DNA from: Neovahlkampfia damariscottae
Lineage: Eukaryota > Heterolobosea > Selenaionea > Neovahlkampfiida > Neovahlkampfiidae
NCBI GenBank assembly: GCA_016618085.1
Contig: JABLTG010000002.1
Span: forward strand, 1 to 64,000
DNA length: 64,000 nt
Reading direction: 5' to 3'
Of the stretch, positions 42,367-55,233 are shown piece by piece. Within the stretch, counting starts at the first letter, position 1; every line of letters starts with the position of its first letter. A program made the translations under genes and the position numbers. Under the pieces are notes generated by a model. It had not been told where the DNA came from. It saw only the letters and a list, made by a program, of their open reading frames with translations, and did not search any database.

Positions 42367-45078
42367 TTATTCAATAAATATTTTTTTTATAGTCTTTTTC
42401 TTTTGATCAAAAATGAATTGATTTTCAAATGATTTTGATTTTAAAAATGGATGAACATTAAAAATATCATATTGTTTTGCTCTTGCTTCAAATTCATCTA
42501 AATCAATTTCAAATGAATCTTGATTTTCATCTTGTGAAATTTGAGCTGATTCTCTTATAAAATTTTGTAATAAATGAAGTAAGATTTGATCATTATTTGA
42601 ATGTAAATATTTTGCAAATTTCTTTTGTAACATTTTAGCAATTGAATGTTTTTGTGTTGAAATGAATGAATCTAACATACAACCAATTGCTGTATTAATA
42701 TCATCATCTCTAACAAAATCACGTAAATGTAATCTTGCATTTGCTTCAGCTAATCTAAATAAACTCTCTAAATGTCTAACAGAAATTGGAAGACCACCAT
42801 TAAATGATTCTTTTCTCAGTTCTTTATAAAATTGAACTAATTTTTCATTATTAATTTTTTGTAATTTTGGATGAAAATTTAATTTTGAATAAAGAATATA
42901 TTTCTTCAATAAATCTTGTGGAATAATAGAATCACCTTCTTCTTCTTCTTCTTCTTCTTCTTCTTCATTTATTTTTTTCTTCTTTTCTTCAATGACATCT
43001 TCTTGTTGTTCTTTTAGTTTTTCATTATGTGGATGATGATTAAAATGACTATTTACAACAAATGTTGCTAATTTTTCATCTAAAATTGGATCAACTAAAT
43101 CCCTAACAACACATAAAAAATCAAATCTAGAAAGAATTGGATCAGATAATTGTACATTTTGATGAAATGTTTTTGTTGAATCATAATTTCCTTTAACAGG
43201 GTTAGCTGCTGCAACAATAGATGCTCGAGCTTGTAATGTTGTAACAATACCTGCTTTTGATATACTAATAGTTTGTTGTTCCATTGCTTCATGAATTGAT
43301 GTTCTATCTTGATCTGACATTTTATCAAATTCATCAATTAAACAAGTACCATTATCAGCAAGTACCAATGCTCCTCCTTCCAAAGCTTTAAACAATATTA
43401 AAATATAATGATATTAAATACTCCATTCTTTTGTTAATGGATCTTTATGAACAGATGCAGTTAATCCAACAGCTGATGATCCTTTACCAGTAGTATAGAC
43501 TGCTCTATTAGCTGTCTTTTCAATATATTTCAAAAATTGTGATTTAGCAACACCTGGATCACCTACTAATAAAATATTTATATCTCCTCTAATTCTATGC
43601 TTTCCTCCAATATTTTTTGATTGACCTCCAAATAATGATAAGGCAATGGCTAATTTAATATTCTCATGTCCAAAGATACTTGGAGCAATTGATTTTATAA
43701 TTTTTTGTTGAATTTTTGGATCTTTTGAAAGTTGAATAATCTTCTTTTTATCAGAACTTGATAATGAAATTGAAAATTGATCAACACGTTTTGAAATATG
43801 ATTTGCTTCAATTACAGTTGCAAAAACTGGAAATCCTTGTTTACTATTCAATGAAGCATCATAACTATGTTTATAAATACCTGTAATATCAACTTCTTCA
43901 CCTGGACGAACACAATCAATTAAATCACTTAAAGTTTCAAATCTTATTTAATTTCTTACTTTATCAAAATGACATCTTTTGATCTTGGAATTCTACCAGC
44001 AGGAATAGTACCTGGAGTCTCTTGTAATGTAATTTTTTGATAATTTCTATAAACAGTTAAGTTTTGATTGATAGTAAAAGGTCCACTTTTTTTACAAGAA
44101 GGACAAGATGATGGTTTTGGAATATTATTTCCTCTTGAATTAATACCAATAGGACCAATTTGATTACCACAAGCACAATCATATTTAACTAATTTTAATT
44201 GTGGAAATACACTTGTTCTTCTTGTAATAACTCCTGTAACTTTTATCTAATACTTATTAAATAGAATTCTTTTTTTTTACTAATTGATTCAAATGTGGTT
44301 GTCTTAAATCTCTAATTGATTCACATTCTGGTAAATCTGAAACTCTAACATAAATTTCTTCATGTATATTTTTGTAATTTGGAAATTTCATTAAAACACA
44401 AGAAAGAGCAACTTCACTGAATATATTAAGCATTTCTGTTGGTTCATCTGCTAATAGGATACATAAATCTTCTTCAACTTGTGATAAATCACTATAAGAA
44501 ACTTCTAAAGTTGACTTATTTTCACTAGCCATTTTTTCAATTCTGTCTAAATATTTTGATGCTTCTGATACTTTAAATTGTGTTAAAAATGTTTTAAATT
44601 TTTTTGATATTTTTTTTCTTGGTTTTGTTTGAATGATCCATTCTTTAATTTTTCCTTTGACTTCTTGAAAATTAATTTCGTCATCTTCATCGTCTTCTTC
44701 TTCTTCATCTTCTTCATCACTTGAATGATTTATATCTGATGAGGTTTTTCTAATTGAAGAAGAAGAAGTTTCTCTTCTTGAAGGTGCTTCTATTTCAGAG
44801 TATTTTAAAATAATATCTCGTAGACTTCCTGGTTTTGAATTTTCAAGAGCTTGTTCTTTTCTTCTTTTATCAATAGCATCATCTATTCTTAGACGTTCTC
44901 TTGTATCCATTTCATCATAAACTGTATCATCAATTTGAGAAGGATCATAGTGGTCTTGTTCATCATCGTAGTCATCTTCCCATCCATCACCAAATAGATC
45001 TTCACCTTCTTCTTCAGCTTGACGTTCTTCGTCATCAAGTATTATTTCTTCTTCGTCATATAAGTTTTGTTCACTCAT
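42367..45078 (-). CDS. MCM2: DNA replication licensing factor MCM2
   Basis: Exons 45078-44281, 44246-43960, 43927-43422 and 43385-42367 (introns of 32-36 bases) encode about 869 residues. Seen in order: an acidic N-terminus, a zinc finger (CACGNQ and CPSCKK), [15 protein letters not shown], the Walker [15 protein letters not shown], the Walker [10 protein letters not shown] and the arginine finger [13 protein letters not shown]2 is a subunit of the hexameric replicative helicase; [11 protein letters not shown] and [15 protein letters not shown] match MCM2 rather than other MCMs. A GAA/TTC run near 42935-42966 encodes a Glu tract between the AAA domain and the C-terminal domain. Confidence 0.95.
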
Positions 45079-45193
45079 CAAGCGGTAAAAATTATCCAAT
45101 GAAACGTTTCGTTGGTTTTTTTTTTTTTTTTTTTTTTTTAAATTATGTTTTTTTTAAAATAAAATCAATTCACGTTTTAAAAATATTTATTGT

Positions 45194-45869
45194 TTATTCT
45201 CTTGCTTCTAATTCTTTTTCAAGTGGTTCTAATGCTTCTAAAGCGATGCATGCTTCAACTTGTTCTTTAGGATCACGAGCTTTAAGTTGTGCTTGGTATT
45301 TTGAAATATCACTTTGAACCTGAATTTCAAAGATTAAAAAAAAAAAAAAAAAATTACACGTGAAAGATCAAGGTCGTCTAAGTGATACATTTCTCCAGTA
45401 TTCATATGAACTGGACCCATAATTGAGTTGAAAATAAAACCTCCGACACAATAGTATTTGTCTTTAATTCCGTTTGGAAATTCAATTTCAACAGCTCCAG
45501 GTGCGAGTTTGTAAACGTTCATCATATGTCCTGGATGAATTGACATTTTTCCATCAGTTGTATTGAAAGTAACTTGTTTAAGCTTTGAAAAAAAGAAAAG
45601 TTAAAAAAAAAAAGAAATACTTTTTGACTATTGAACAAATATTCTCCTTCAGTTCCTGCTGTGAATGTTATAAATTTTGGTCTCTAAAATAAAATGGTTG
45701 GAAAAATATTTAACAAATTTACTTCTGGAGGTTCGTTAATTAAAGATTTTTGAGATTCTGGTAAATCTGTGTCAATGTTTGAGTTGACTCTTTCCAATGA
45801 ACTTTTAGTTTCTTTTTTGCTGAGTAAATGGCGAGTTTGTCTGAAAAATTTACTTTGTGTACGAAACAT
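45194..45869 (-). CDS. Mitochondrial F1 ATP synthase delta subunit
   Basis: Four exons (45869-45723, 45683-45621, 45582-45358, 45319-45194) encode 186 residues. The first about 30 residues are basic and Ser/Arg-rich (MFRTQSKFFRQTRHLLS), as in a mitochondrial leader. Then comes the delta/epsilon beta-sandwich (TTDGKMSIHPGHMMNVYKLAPG, then YYCVGGFI) and a helical hairpin (DLDLSRVQSDISKYQ). This is the equivalent of bacterial epsilon, in the central stalk. It indicates mitochondria with oxidative phosphorylation. Confidence 0.88.
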
Positions 45870-45931
45870 TCTCCAAAAAAAAAAGTAAATTCAATTGGTT
45901 GAATTCTGAGCATTTGATTGGTTAAATAAAA
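45870..45931. promoter_or_regulatory. 62-base divergent promoter, ATP synthase delta and AAA ATPase
   Basis: tgattggt at 45915-45922 lies nine bases before the AAA-ATPase ATG. attggtt near 45895-45901 reads as AACCAAT toward the ATP synthase ATG. This is the shortest divergent promoter in the window after which both genes are well supported. Confidence 0.55.
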
Positions 45932-48144
45932 ATGGTTTGGAAATGTGAAAAAACTCAAATTGAAAAGAAATTTCCAAACAAATTACAAAAATTTGGACAT
46001 ATATCATGCCTTGCTGCAAAAGATTTAAATTTCTCATTCAACGATTTCTTACTAGTTTCAAATCAAACCAACAGTAGAATAGTTAAAGTGTATATTGACG
46101 CAAATATTGATTTATTATCAAATAAGGAATATAAAGTAAGCTATAATTTCTTTAAAATATTTAGAAAATTATTTTTGTGAATAAACACCTTTTTCAACAA
46201 TTATTTAAAGAAGATTTAATTGAAAATGTCAATATACAGGTTTTAAAATACGTAGAATATATATCAAAAATCACCTTGAATACAAATTTTAATCAACTTT
46301 CAACATTTTGTAATTTAAATATTAATTAACTCCTTTTCTAGATATAAAACAATGTTTGTGCAATTCTCATGTCAAAAAAGATGATACACTGAAATTAATA
46401 TCAAATTTATCAAATAGTTTTGTGGACTTTAAAATTTCTAATTTAGATATTCCTGAAGGAATTGTATCTGAAAACACAAAAATTTTTTATCAAAAAGAAA
46501 TAACAAAAAATGAAGAAAATTTAGAATTAGAGAGAAATATAAATTTATTACAAAAAATGAATGAAAATGTTAATTTATCAAATTCAATTTTAATTCATGG
46601 ATTTATTGGAATTGACAAACTAAATATTGTCAAGAATCATTTTTCTAATTACAAGGTAATATTGAATAAATTACTCAATTTTAAGATAATACAAGTTACT
46701 TCAGGTGAAATATATGCAAAAATATACAATTCAAGCGAGAATGAAGATGCAACAAATTTAAAAAATATTTTCAATTATGCAAAACAAAATCAACCATCAA
46801 TTCGTAAATCAAAGATTTTTTAAAATTTTTCAAAAGTATTATTTGATGATATCGATTTATTTTTTCCGGATTCTTTTGATAAGAACTTTGAAAGAAGTCT
46901 AACTTTTGATTTTTTGAAAGTGTTAAAAGATGTAGAAGATTATCAAATTTTGATCATAGGATTGACAAATAATGTTAAAAAATTAGATCCATTTATTAGA
47001 AAAAAGTTTAGTGAAGAAATTTTAATTGATGTTTTGAATAATGAAGAAAGATTTGAAATGATTTCACATTTATCACAAAGATTTGATTGGTCAATCTCAA
47101 AAGAGTTTGATTTGAAAAAATTGAATTCAAAGTTATTCGGATATTCATCAAATGATTTAAAATTAGTTTTTAAATTAGTTTATCAAAATTATTCTAAAAA
47201 TTATGAAAAAATTGAAATGAAACATTTCGAAAAAGTGTTAGGTGTATTCAAACCACTTTCTTTAAAATTTTCAATTTCTCTAATTGAAATACCAAAATTA
47301 GAATGGAAAGAAATTGGTGGTGTTGAAAAAATAAGAAAAAAACTTGAAGAAATGATCATTTTTCCTATTATTCATAAACAAAAATATAAACAAATGGGAA
47401 TATCACCACCAGTTGGGATTTTATTTTTTGGTCCTCCTGGTATTATTCAAATATTATTATTCATTTTTTAAAATAGGCACTGGAAAAACAATGATTGCAA
47501 AAGCTGTTGCTACAGCAAGTGAATCAAATTTTATTTTTGTAAATATTTCAGATCTAATTCATTCACAAATTGGTGAATCAGAAAAAACACTTTCTGATAC
47601 ATTTAAAAGAGCAAAATTATCATCACCTTGTATAATTTTTTTTGATGAAATTCAAGCAATGTTTGGTGATCGTCAATCATCAAATCAAAGTGAAAAGAAA
47701 TTAATCTCTCAATTCATCTTAGAATTAGATGATATTTACTATTCCAAGATACATGTTGTTGTAATAGGTGCTACAAATGTTCCTCAAAATTTAGATCCAT
47801 CATTATTATCACCTGGTAGATTTGAAAGAGTAATGCTCATTGGACCTCCATCAAAAGAATCAAGAAAATCAATTCTTGAAAATTCATTTAAGAAAATGAA
47901 ATTTTCAAAAGAAATATTTGAAAATTTAGATGAAATTGTTGATAAAACAGAGGGCTATACAGGCGCAGATCTTGTAAATGTTTGTCAAAAATCGGGTTTA
48001 GAAGAATTAAAAAATTTAGAACAAGAAATTGAAGAAATATCAATGAATAGTTTTATGAAAACATTAAACGAATCTAAACCATCTATCTCAGAAGAATTAA
48101 ATGAATTTTATCAAAATTGGAACGAATTTAGAAATTATTCATGA
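45932..48144 (+). CDS. Two-domain AAA ATPase (AFG2/SPATA5-like)
   Basis: Six exons (starts 45932, 46165, 46342, 46686, 46837 and about 47477) with 29-37-base introns encode about 683 residues. The second AAA domain is intact: IGGVEKIRKKLEEMI, Walker A FFGPPGTGKT, Walker B IIFFDEIQAMFG, sensor GATNVPQNLDP and arginine finger SPGRFER. The first domain is degenerate: its Walker A is replaced by ILIHGFIGIDKLN and only LLFDDIDLFF recalls Walker B. The D2 sequence is nearest to AFG2/SPATA5 proteins of ribosome biogenesis, but PEX1/PEX6, which also have a dead domain, are not excluded. Confidence 0.7.
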
Positions 48145-48152
48145 ATAAGAAT

Positions 48153-48953
48153 TTAAAATTCAACATCGATAACATATCTATCAAAAAAAACATTAAATAT
48201 CTCTTCTCCCATTTTATCGTATCCTTTTGGTGTAAAGTGTAAGTTATCATCCCATAATTCTTTTCTTTCTTCTTCTGTTGTTGAAGAATATGGTATTTTT
48301 GAATATAAATCACATAAAACCATCTTCTGTTGATTTTGTTTTACATATTCTCTTAATAAATCATTGGTTTTCCTTTTTCTTTCATTATATTCTTCATAGT
48401 CAAAATCCTAAACAATTAAAAATATAACATGTCTTTTACCACTACATTTTCTGGAATGGTCACACAAATTGTCATCATTACTCCTTGACTGAAACATAAT
48501 TCATGTATTTTCTTTAAATTTTCAAAGATTTGTTCTGCAGATAATTTGTAAGCCAAGTCATTTGTTCCTCCTAAAATTATTGCCACTTGAAATTGATTTT
48601 TTTGATTTAATTTTAAAATTTTTTGACATCTTTTATACATACCTTCCGTGACTTCACCAGATTCTCCATATTCAATCGCCTAGAAAAAAATGAATTTTTC
48701 AACTTTGATTACTTCATAGTCAAGAGAATTTTTTTTAATCAATTCATTTAATTTTATACAATAAGAATGTTGTTTATATCCTCTGAAATAATATCCATGA
48801 GTTAAAGAATCACTTTTGTGTTGATTCAAAAAAAATGAAATACCCTAAAGCTAATATCTTTGGCGTGGATTCTTCAATTTTTTCATCTTTTTTCACTTCT
48901 AACTTTTGATCAGTTTTATTTTGTTCTTCTTTTGTTGATGTTGTTGATCCCAT
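48153..48953 (-). CDS. SGNH/GDSL-family hydrolase
   Basis: Four exons joined by introns of about 31-33 bases give about 235 residues. The family blocks are visible: LGDSLTHGYYF (nucleophile Ser, across the first intron), GGTNDLAY (block III Asn) and DDNLHFTPKGYDKMG (block V Asp and His). These enzymes hydrolyse esters or lipids. The N-terminus (MGSTTSTKEEQNK) has Gly2 followed by Ser/Thr, a possible myristoylation site, and no signal peptide. Tail-to-tail with the AAA gene, eight bases between stops. Confidence 0.8.
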
Positions 48954-49041
48954 TATGTTTCTGGTTGAAACAAGTTTAAAAAAAGTCTTGATTTTATTGG
49001 TTAACAATTTGACAAGTAAAAACAAAGTTAAAAAGAGGTCA

Positions 49042-49434
49042 ATGAAAATTTTCATCGTTTGCTTTTTTATTTTTATCCTTTCTATTTCAACTGAACAACT
49101 TGCTGAATCTTCGAATTGTGATGGTCTTCGTTGGGCCATGAACCCAAGAAGTGTAACATTAGCAACTTTACAAGTAACTGGTAAAATGAAGAAAGTTTCA
49201 GATGGTGATTATTGTTTAAAGACTTTAAAATCACCACGTGGAAGTACATTTAATAATGTATCACCAAATCCGGAACAAAATTGTTATCCTGTTCCATGTA
49301 GAGGATCTGTTGTCCATTTAGAACCAACTGCTGTACAATATAAATTGTTTTTAGTACATGATGGTGAAAGTATTGTCAGCTATAAACATGATTTTGGAAT
49401 TATGCCAAACAAAGAAAAAAAAATAAAAAAATAA
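49042..49434 (+). CDS. Small secreted Cys-containing protein
   Basis: Single exon, 130 residues. The signal peptide (IFIVCFFIFILSISTEQ) starts at ATG 49042; the frame upstream is open but lies across the tattggtt element (48995-49002). The mature protein has four Cys (NCDGLRW, DYCLKT, NCYPVPCRG) and is beta-like, ending in a Lys-rich tail. No family recognised. Confidence 0.65.
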   Translation: MKIFIVCFFIFILSISTEQLAESSNCDGLRWAMNPRSVTLATLQVTGKMKKVSDGDYCLKTLKSPRGSTFNNVSPNPEQNCYPVPCRGSVVHLEPTAVQYKLFLVHDGESIVSYKHDFGIMPNKEKKIKK

Positions 49435-49579
49435 ATTGTAATTCAACTTTATTTCTGTTCATTTTTAAGTTTAAGATCAAAAAAAAATTAGGAGAGTAAA
49501 AAATGGAAAATTTAAAACAAATAAAAACAGAAAGACCATTTGATTGGACAATGGAAAAACAAAAAAAACCAACACTAAA

Positions 49580-51354
49580 ATGAGAATTCCAAAGACACCA
49601 ATAATTGTTGATGAATTCAAATTTGTTCCTGGTGTTTATGTTTACTTGCTGACTCATTTACATACAGACCATACTGCAGGTCTAAAACCCTCATGGAATT
49701 GTGGCACCATTTACTGCTCGAAAGTTACAAAAGAATTACTTCTGGAAAAATTCAAAGTAAATTCAGACTTTGTAGTAATTTATAAATCCAAATTTTAATT
49801 TTTCTTTTTTTCAGGTCGCTCTTGACGAAGATAAAGTTCATCAAATACCTTTGGATTCTTCAAAAACTATAACAATGCAAGTTAAGATAATTGATGCCAA
49901 CCATTGTCCTGGTTCTGTTATGTTCCTTTTGGAAGGTTATTTTGGTACTATTCTTCATACTGGTGATTTTCGTTTTGATTCAAAAATTCTGGAACATATA
50001 AAAGATAAACAAATAGATATTTTATACTTGGATGATACTTTTTGTTCACCAGAATATGATTTTCCACCAAGAGTAACCTTTTTTTTTTTTTTTAGTTTCT
50101 TATTTTTAGAATGATGCTGGGAATGATATTGTTTCAATCATAAAACAAATACCTGAAGATGTAAAAATATATATTGCTGTAGATACACTTGGAAAAGAAG
50201 AACTTTTAGTTGCACTTGCTTTTCAATTTAAAACGTTAATTGTTGTCAATGAAGAACGTTTAAAAATGATTAATTCTATAAAAGAAATTTGTAATATACC
50301 TGATGTATTCACTCATGATTCATCACTTGGAAGAATTCATGTCATTCCAAAAAAAGAGTTAAACTATCAAAAGTAAAAAAAAAAGAAAAATTAAATTTAA
50401 GAATTGTTGAAGAACGTAAAATTAGACCTGTTGTTGGTATATTTCCATCTGGTTTAAATATTCATGCAATGAAAAAGGAAGAAAAATTTAAAAGAAAAGC
50501 TATTTATGTAATATTTTATATTGTTTTCTAAAATCATTTTTTAGAGAGTACCTTATAGTTTACATTCATCTTATAATGAATTATTATTTTTTGTTAAAAG
50601 TATTTCACCAAAAAGACTGTTCAGTGTTTCAAGAAATGATAATGTTTCTTTACAAAATGAATTTAAAGAATATTTAAATAAACAAGAATCAAAATCATTT
50701 GAAATACCAATTTCAGTTCAATTATCAATGGAAACAAAACAACAAAAAATAGAAGTCTCAACAAAAAAAATTCAAACACCAAAAAAATTTAAATTGAAAA
50801 AAAAGAAGATGATTAAAGGAGCAAAAATAACGAGTTCAGAAACAGAGTCAATTGATTTAACAAGTGAAAGTGAAAAAGAATACTCAATGAAAGAAAAAGA
50901 TACAAAAGATGGTACTATTGAATTATTAAAGATTTTGGAGAATTTTTCACAATCAGAAGATGAAGTTAGTGATGATGATGAATTTGTTTCGGCTTTGGAA
51001 AAGTTCAAAAACTCAGATACAACACAGTCAATAGATGATAGTTGGACAGTACAATCAACATTTGTAGAAGAATTTTCAAGCACATCTGTTGAGATAAATG
51101 ACATCCATTTGGATGATGAAACACAAATCCCAGAAGAAATAGAAACAACATTGATAAAAGAAGAAATTATTGATTTAGAATGTTCAGATGAAGAAGAAGA
51201 AGAAGAAATAAAAACATCAAAAAAAAGACCATCACCCTCAAAATTATTCAATGAAACTAAAAAAACTAAATTTGATTTATTTTCAATTTGGGAAAAAGAA
51301 AAAGAAACAAAAATGAAAAAAGAAGAAGAATTAGTCATTATTAATTTAGATTAA
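49580..51354 (+). CDS. SNM1/PSO2 (DCLRE1)-type beta-CASP nuclease
   Basis: Five exons (49580-49756, 49815-50072, 50110-50372, 50402-50507, 50545-51354) encode 537 residues. The metallo-beta-lactamase motifs are clear: YLLTHLHTDHTAGL, IDANHCPGSVMFL and LHTGDFRFD. The beta-CASP part ends in the SNM1 signature RVPYSLHSSYNEL. Such 5'-exonucleases act in interstrand-crosslink repair, telomere protection or end joining. The last 200 residues are Ser/Glu-rich and Lys-rich, possibly a regulatory nuclear tail. The first intron (58 bases) is the longest seen. An out-of-frame ATG at 49551 precedes the start. Confidence 0.87.
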
Positions 51355-51362
51355 TGATTTTA

Positions 51363-54300
51363 TTAGAATCTATTTCCTCTTGCAGTTTTACCTTTTGATT
51401 TTCTTGATGTAATAGCTTTTTGTTTTTTTTGAACAATAATTCTTTCTCTTCTCAAGAAAATGAATCTAATCAATAAATCATTAAGTTTAATATAACCTCT
51501 TTTAGTTGGATCAAGTACTTTGATTAAATGTTCTGCATCTTGTTCTGAATATTCAAGTTTCATTTTTTCAGATAATTCCAAAACAAGTTGTTTATCAATA
51601 TTACAACGATTTGTTTTATCAGGTTTGAATTTTTTATATAATTTTCTAACATCTTTAACAGGAGGATCAATATAATAAATTTGTTTCCATTGTTCATTAT
51701 CAACTTCATCAATTTTAGTTTTAACAGCATCAAATAATTTTGCAATAATTTGATCAACTTTTACTCTTTTAAATAATTCTTGTTCAGTTTCAATATAAAA
51801 TATAAATCTTTGAATTGCATCTTCTAAAGCATCTTTAATATCTTCTGTATCTTCTGATGTAAATATATAATGAAGTTCTCTTCCATTTTTCATATATTTA
51901 ATATCCATTCCAAAATTATCATCATCTAATTTAAATGATTCAATTATTGAATAATTAATTTCAAATGCTAATAATTTATTTTCAAAAACACAAATTGAAT
52001 CATGAGTAAATTTAAGATAATTTTGAATTTTCTTTTTTTGATTTTCTCTTTCAATATTAACATCAAAAGTAGCATTACAAAATAAACTATTTGAATGAAT
52101 TGATAAATCATAAATCATTTCAGCTAATGCATCACGTTGTGCTTCTGTATCACATGTTAACCTTAATGATTGAACACTTTTTTTTTGTGCATTTTTATGA
52201 ACTGAAGAACCTTTTCCCATTGTAACTAAACCACTTTTATCTTCATTATAAACATATTGCATAAATATTTCATATGCATCTTTTCTACAACAAACAGCTT
52301 GTAAATCAGAATATAAAATTTCTAAATGAACTCTTTGATCAAATGGATCTAAAACTAAAATTGAATCTAATGTTAATTTTAATAATCTTTCTTGTAATTT
52401 ATCTTTTGATGTAACTTTATGAACTGAATAAATGATTGGTTGAAATTTTTTTGACGAAAATGGAATTCCAATATTTTTTGATTCAATAAATTGAGTTAAT
52501 TCTGACCAATCATAAATATATTTAACTAAACTTTGGTTATGTGGTAAATATAAATTTCCATTTATAACATCTTCTGATTTTTGAATATCTTCCATTAATT
52601 TTAAAGTTGGATGAACTACTAAAATATTTTGACATCCTTTAATTTCTGATTTTTTCATTAATCTAATCAATTCACAAACAACTGGAAATAATGATGTATT
52701 TTCATCTGATAACTTTTCCCATGAACAATCAATCACTAAAACATATTCTTTTTCCAATGATTTTCTAATAGTTTTATAAAGGTATGCAACAAAATAATCA
52801 ATTGGATTTAAGAATTGTACATCAACTCTTGATAAAATAAAATAATAAACAATATCTCCTGATTTGGCAGGTTTCCCAGAAAAGAAATATCGATTTTGAT
52901 CCATATTTTTAAATTCAATTTGTTTTTCTTTAATTTCTTCTAATATTTCATTCAATGATTTATCAATAATTTTAGTTTCTTCAAGTAAACGTGGACTAAA
53001 CATCTTTCTATGATGTTTATTTTCGTCATCTTCTTCAACTTTGAGTTTTGTTGATGATTGGCCAAGTGGTAAAATTGAAAATATACTTTTTCTTTTATCT
53101 GCATTTGGTGTTTCTGTTTTAATTTGTGGTTCAGATGTTGTTTTAACAAATTCATTCTTTTTTGGGTTTAAAATTGAAATTCTTTTTGTCATTGGATTTA
53201 TGCTTGGACTATTAATACGAGAGTTTGATTTTGCTGAAATTAATTGTTTAAGACTCTTTTTTTTATCCATTCCACCACATGCTTCATTAATTTTTTCTAT
53301 CCAATCAAAAAGATCATCAATATTATTGGTGTAAAATTGAAATACTCTTGATGAATTCACCACTTGAATTTGAAACTCAAAATGTGTTTCACCTTCAATT
53401 TCAATTTCTTTTCCACCATTATAACATGATTTTATATCAGATAATTCAATTGTACCTTTTGGATCATGTGTTGCATCAGTTTCAAAATATGAAATTCTTT
53501 TTGGAGCTAATACGAAATATCTTCTTTTTAATCCCTTATTACCACCTCCTCTTTTATAAAGATAACCTTTTTTTCTAATTTTTGAATCAACAATATTTAA
53601 TAATGATTCATTTTCAGTTGATTGTTGACTAGCCAAAAGAGTGGAAACTTCATCAACTTTTGTTGCTTCTTCTTCAAAATCATCATTTTCTTCTTCTTCT
53701 TCTTCTTCTGATTCATCATGTTTCTTTTTAAGTTCTTCTAAAGTTAACATTTGTTCAAATTTTAATTTTCTTTCTTTTGGTTTGGTAATTTTTGGTTTTG
53801 GTTTTGATTTTGTTCTAATTTTATATTCTTCCAATCCTTTTTCATAAACTTCTGGTGTAACTAATGTAGCTCTATGATAATAATAATTTGGTTTAACATC
53901 AGGTTTATCTTCCAATGAAAATTCATATAATTTTACAAAATGAATAACTCCTTTGATATCTGAAATTTGTTCTGATTTTGCAAAAAATATTGAGTATTCA
54001 AGTAACAAAATATAAGCTCTAAGTTGTTGTTTTGAATCAAATGAAACTTTTTTGTTATCATATGAAGTGAGTTCTCTTGGAAGACCTGCTGTAATTGTTG
54101 TTTTACAAAGACCATCATCTAATTCAAATACATATGTACCATCATAATTTTCAACTAAATTTAATGCTTTATGAAATTTATGATTAAAATTTTTATCATA
54201 ACTATGTTTGAATTCATTATCATAATTTGACATATTCTCCAATAAATTTATAACAAAATCATAGCTACCACGTTCAATTTCTCTTGAATATTTATCAAAT

Positions 54301-55006
54301 TCTACATTCCAAGCATGAGTTACAATTGAAATCTATTTTTAGAAATATGAATAAAAGTGCTTACAGAAGCCATTAAAGACAGACTTTGTTTTGGATGTTG
54401 AAGAAATATATCTCCAATTTTAAATAAACTACCTGTAATTTCTTCAATTTTTCTTGTACATTTTCTTGGTATACATAAATTCAAAAGTGGATCATAATCA
54501 AAAAATAAATTACCAACTAATAAAAATGGTCTTGGATAATTATCTTCTCCTTTTTGTTTCCAAGTACCAGAAAATAATGGTGAGAGTATATTTTGACCAC
54601 CATTTTCAAAAGTAAAATCAAAAGTATGTCCATAAATAATTCCAACAAAAACTTCTGCTCTTACTGTTTTTGGATCTACAGGTATTCTTTCTAATGTTTT
54701 AATATAATCAGTTTGACAATCAGTTCCGATAATATGAAACATATTCCAAAGTAGTGCTTTAGTTGGTAAATGATGAATTGAATAGTAATTTAAAAATTGT
54801 TGTGGACTTGAAAGTGATTTTGCTAGAGCTTCTAAAGTGACAGAATATTCTTCTTTAATTTTATTGTCATCAAATGATTTTTTTAAGAAGGTTTCTAACT
54901 TTGCTCTGACTTTTACTAATCCTTCTGTTTCTACAATAGTTTCATCAATCCATCCAGGAAAAAAATTATTTAGTGGAGTCAATATTGCTCTCCTTATCAA
55001 CAACAT
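51363..55006 (-). CDS. Large PH / neurofibromin-type Sec14-PH protein
   Basis: Exons 55006-54365 and 54332-51363 (32-base intron) encode 1203 residues. Residues 1-330 form an unassigned helical domain. A PH domain lies at about 470-570 (KKGYLYKRGGGNKGLKRRYF ending in FDWIEKINEAC). From about 680 a CRAL-TRIO/Sec14 domain (RYFFSGKPAKSGDIVYYFIL, EYVLVIDCSW) passes into a second PH-like part (KLTLDSILVLDPFDQRVHLE), the bipartite module of neurofibromin. No RasGAP domain is present. The C-terminus has an EF-hand-like DPTKRGYIKLND. A lipid-binding signalling scaffold is likely. Confidence 0.72.
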
Positions 55007-55233
55007 GTCTTTCTCTTTTTCTTTTGTTTTGGGAGCAGATGATTGGTTGTTTTTTTCAACGGATTTTTCTGATGATAAAGAAGAAAAAATTCCCGATATT
55101 AAAACAATTTTTTCACTTTTTTTGAGTTTTTAAAAAATATTATGAACCAATCATTTTTTTGACTCAGTTTGAAACTCATCAATAGACAAACCGACTGTCC
55201 TTTAACAAATTTAAAATTGAATCAAAATAAATT

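Noticed and set aside
42935-42966. TTC repeat as a possible regulatory microsatellite
   Set aside because: It encodes a Glu tract within MCM2 and needs no other explanation.
45119-45141. Long T run as a terminator or origin
   Set aside because: Similar T and A runs are frequent in this AT-rich sequence, including inside introns; nothing else marks it.
50772-51338. 188-codon minus-strand open frame under the SNM1 tail
   Set aside because: It is Ser/Phe-rich, as expected for the antisense of a Glu/Lys-rich region, and has no motifs.
54837-55133. Plus-strand open frame overlapping the start of the PH/Sec14 gene
   Set aside because: Antisense shadow with no homology features; the CCAAT element there serves the minus-strand gene.
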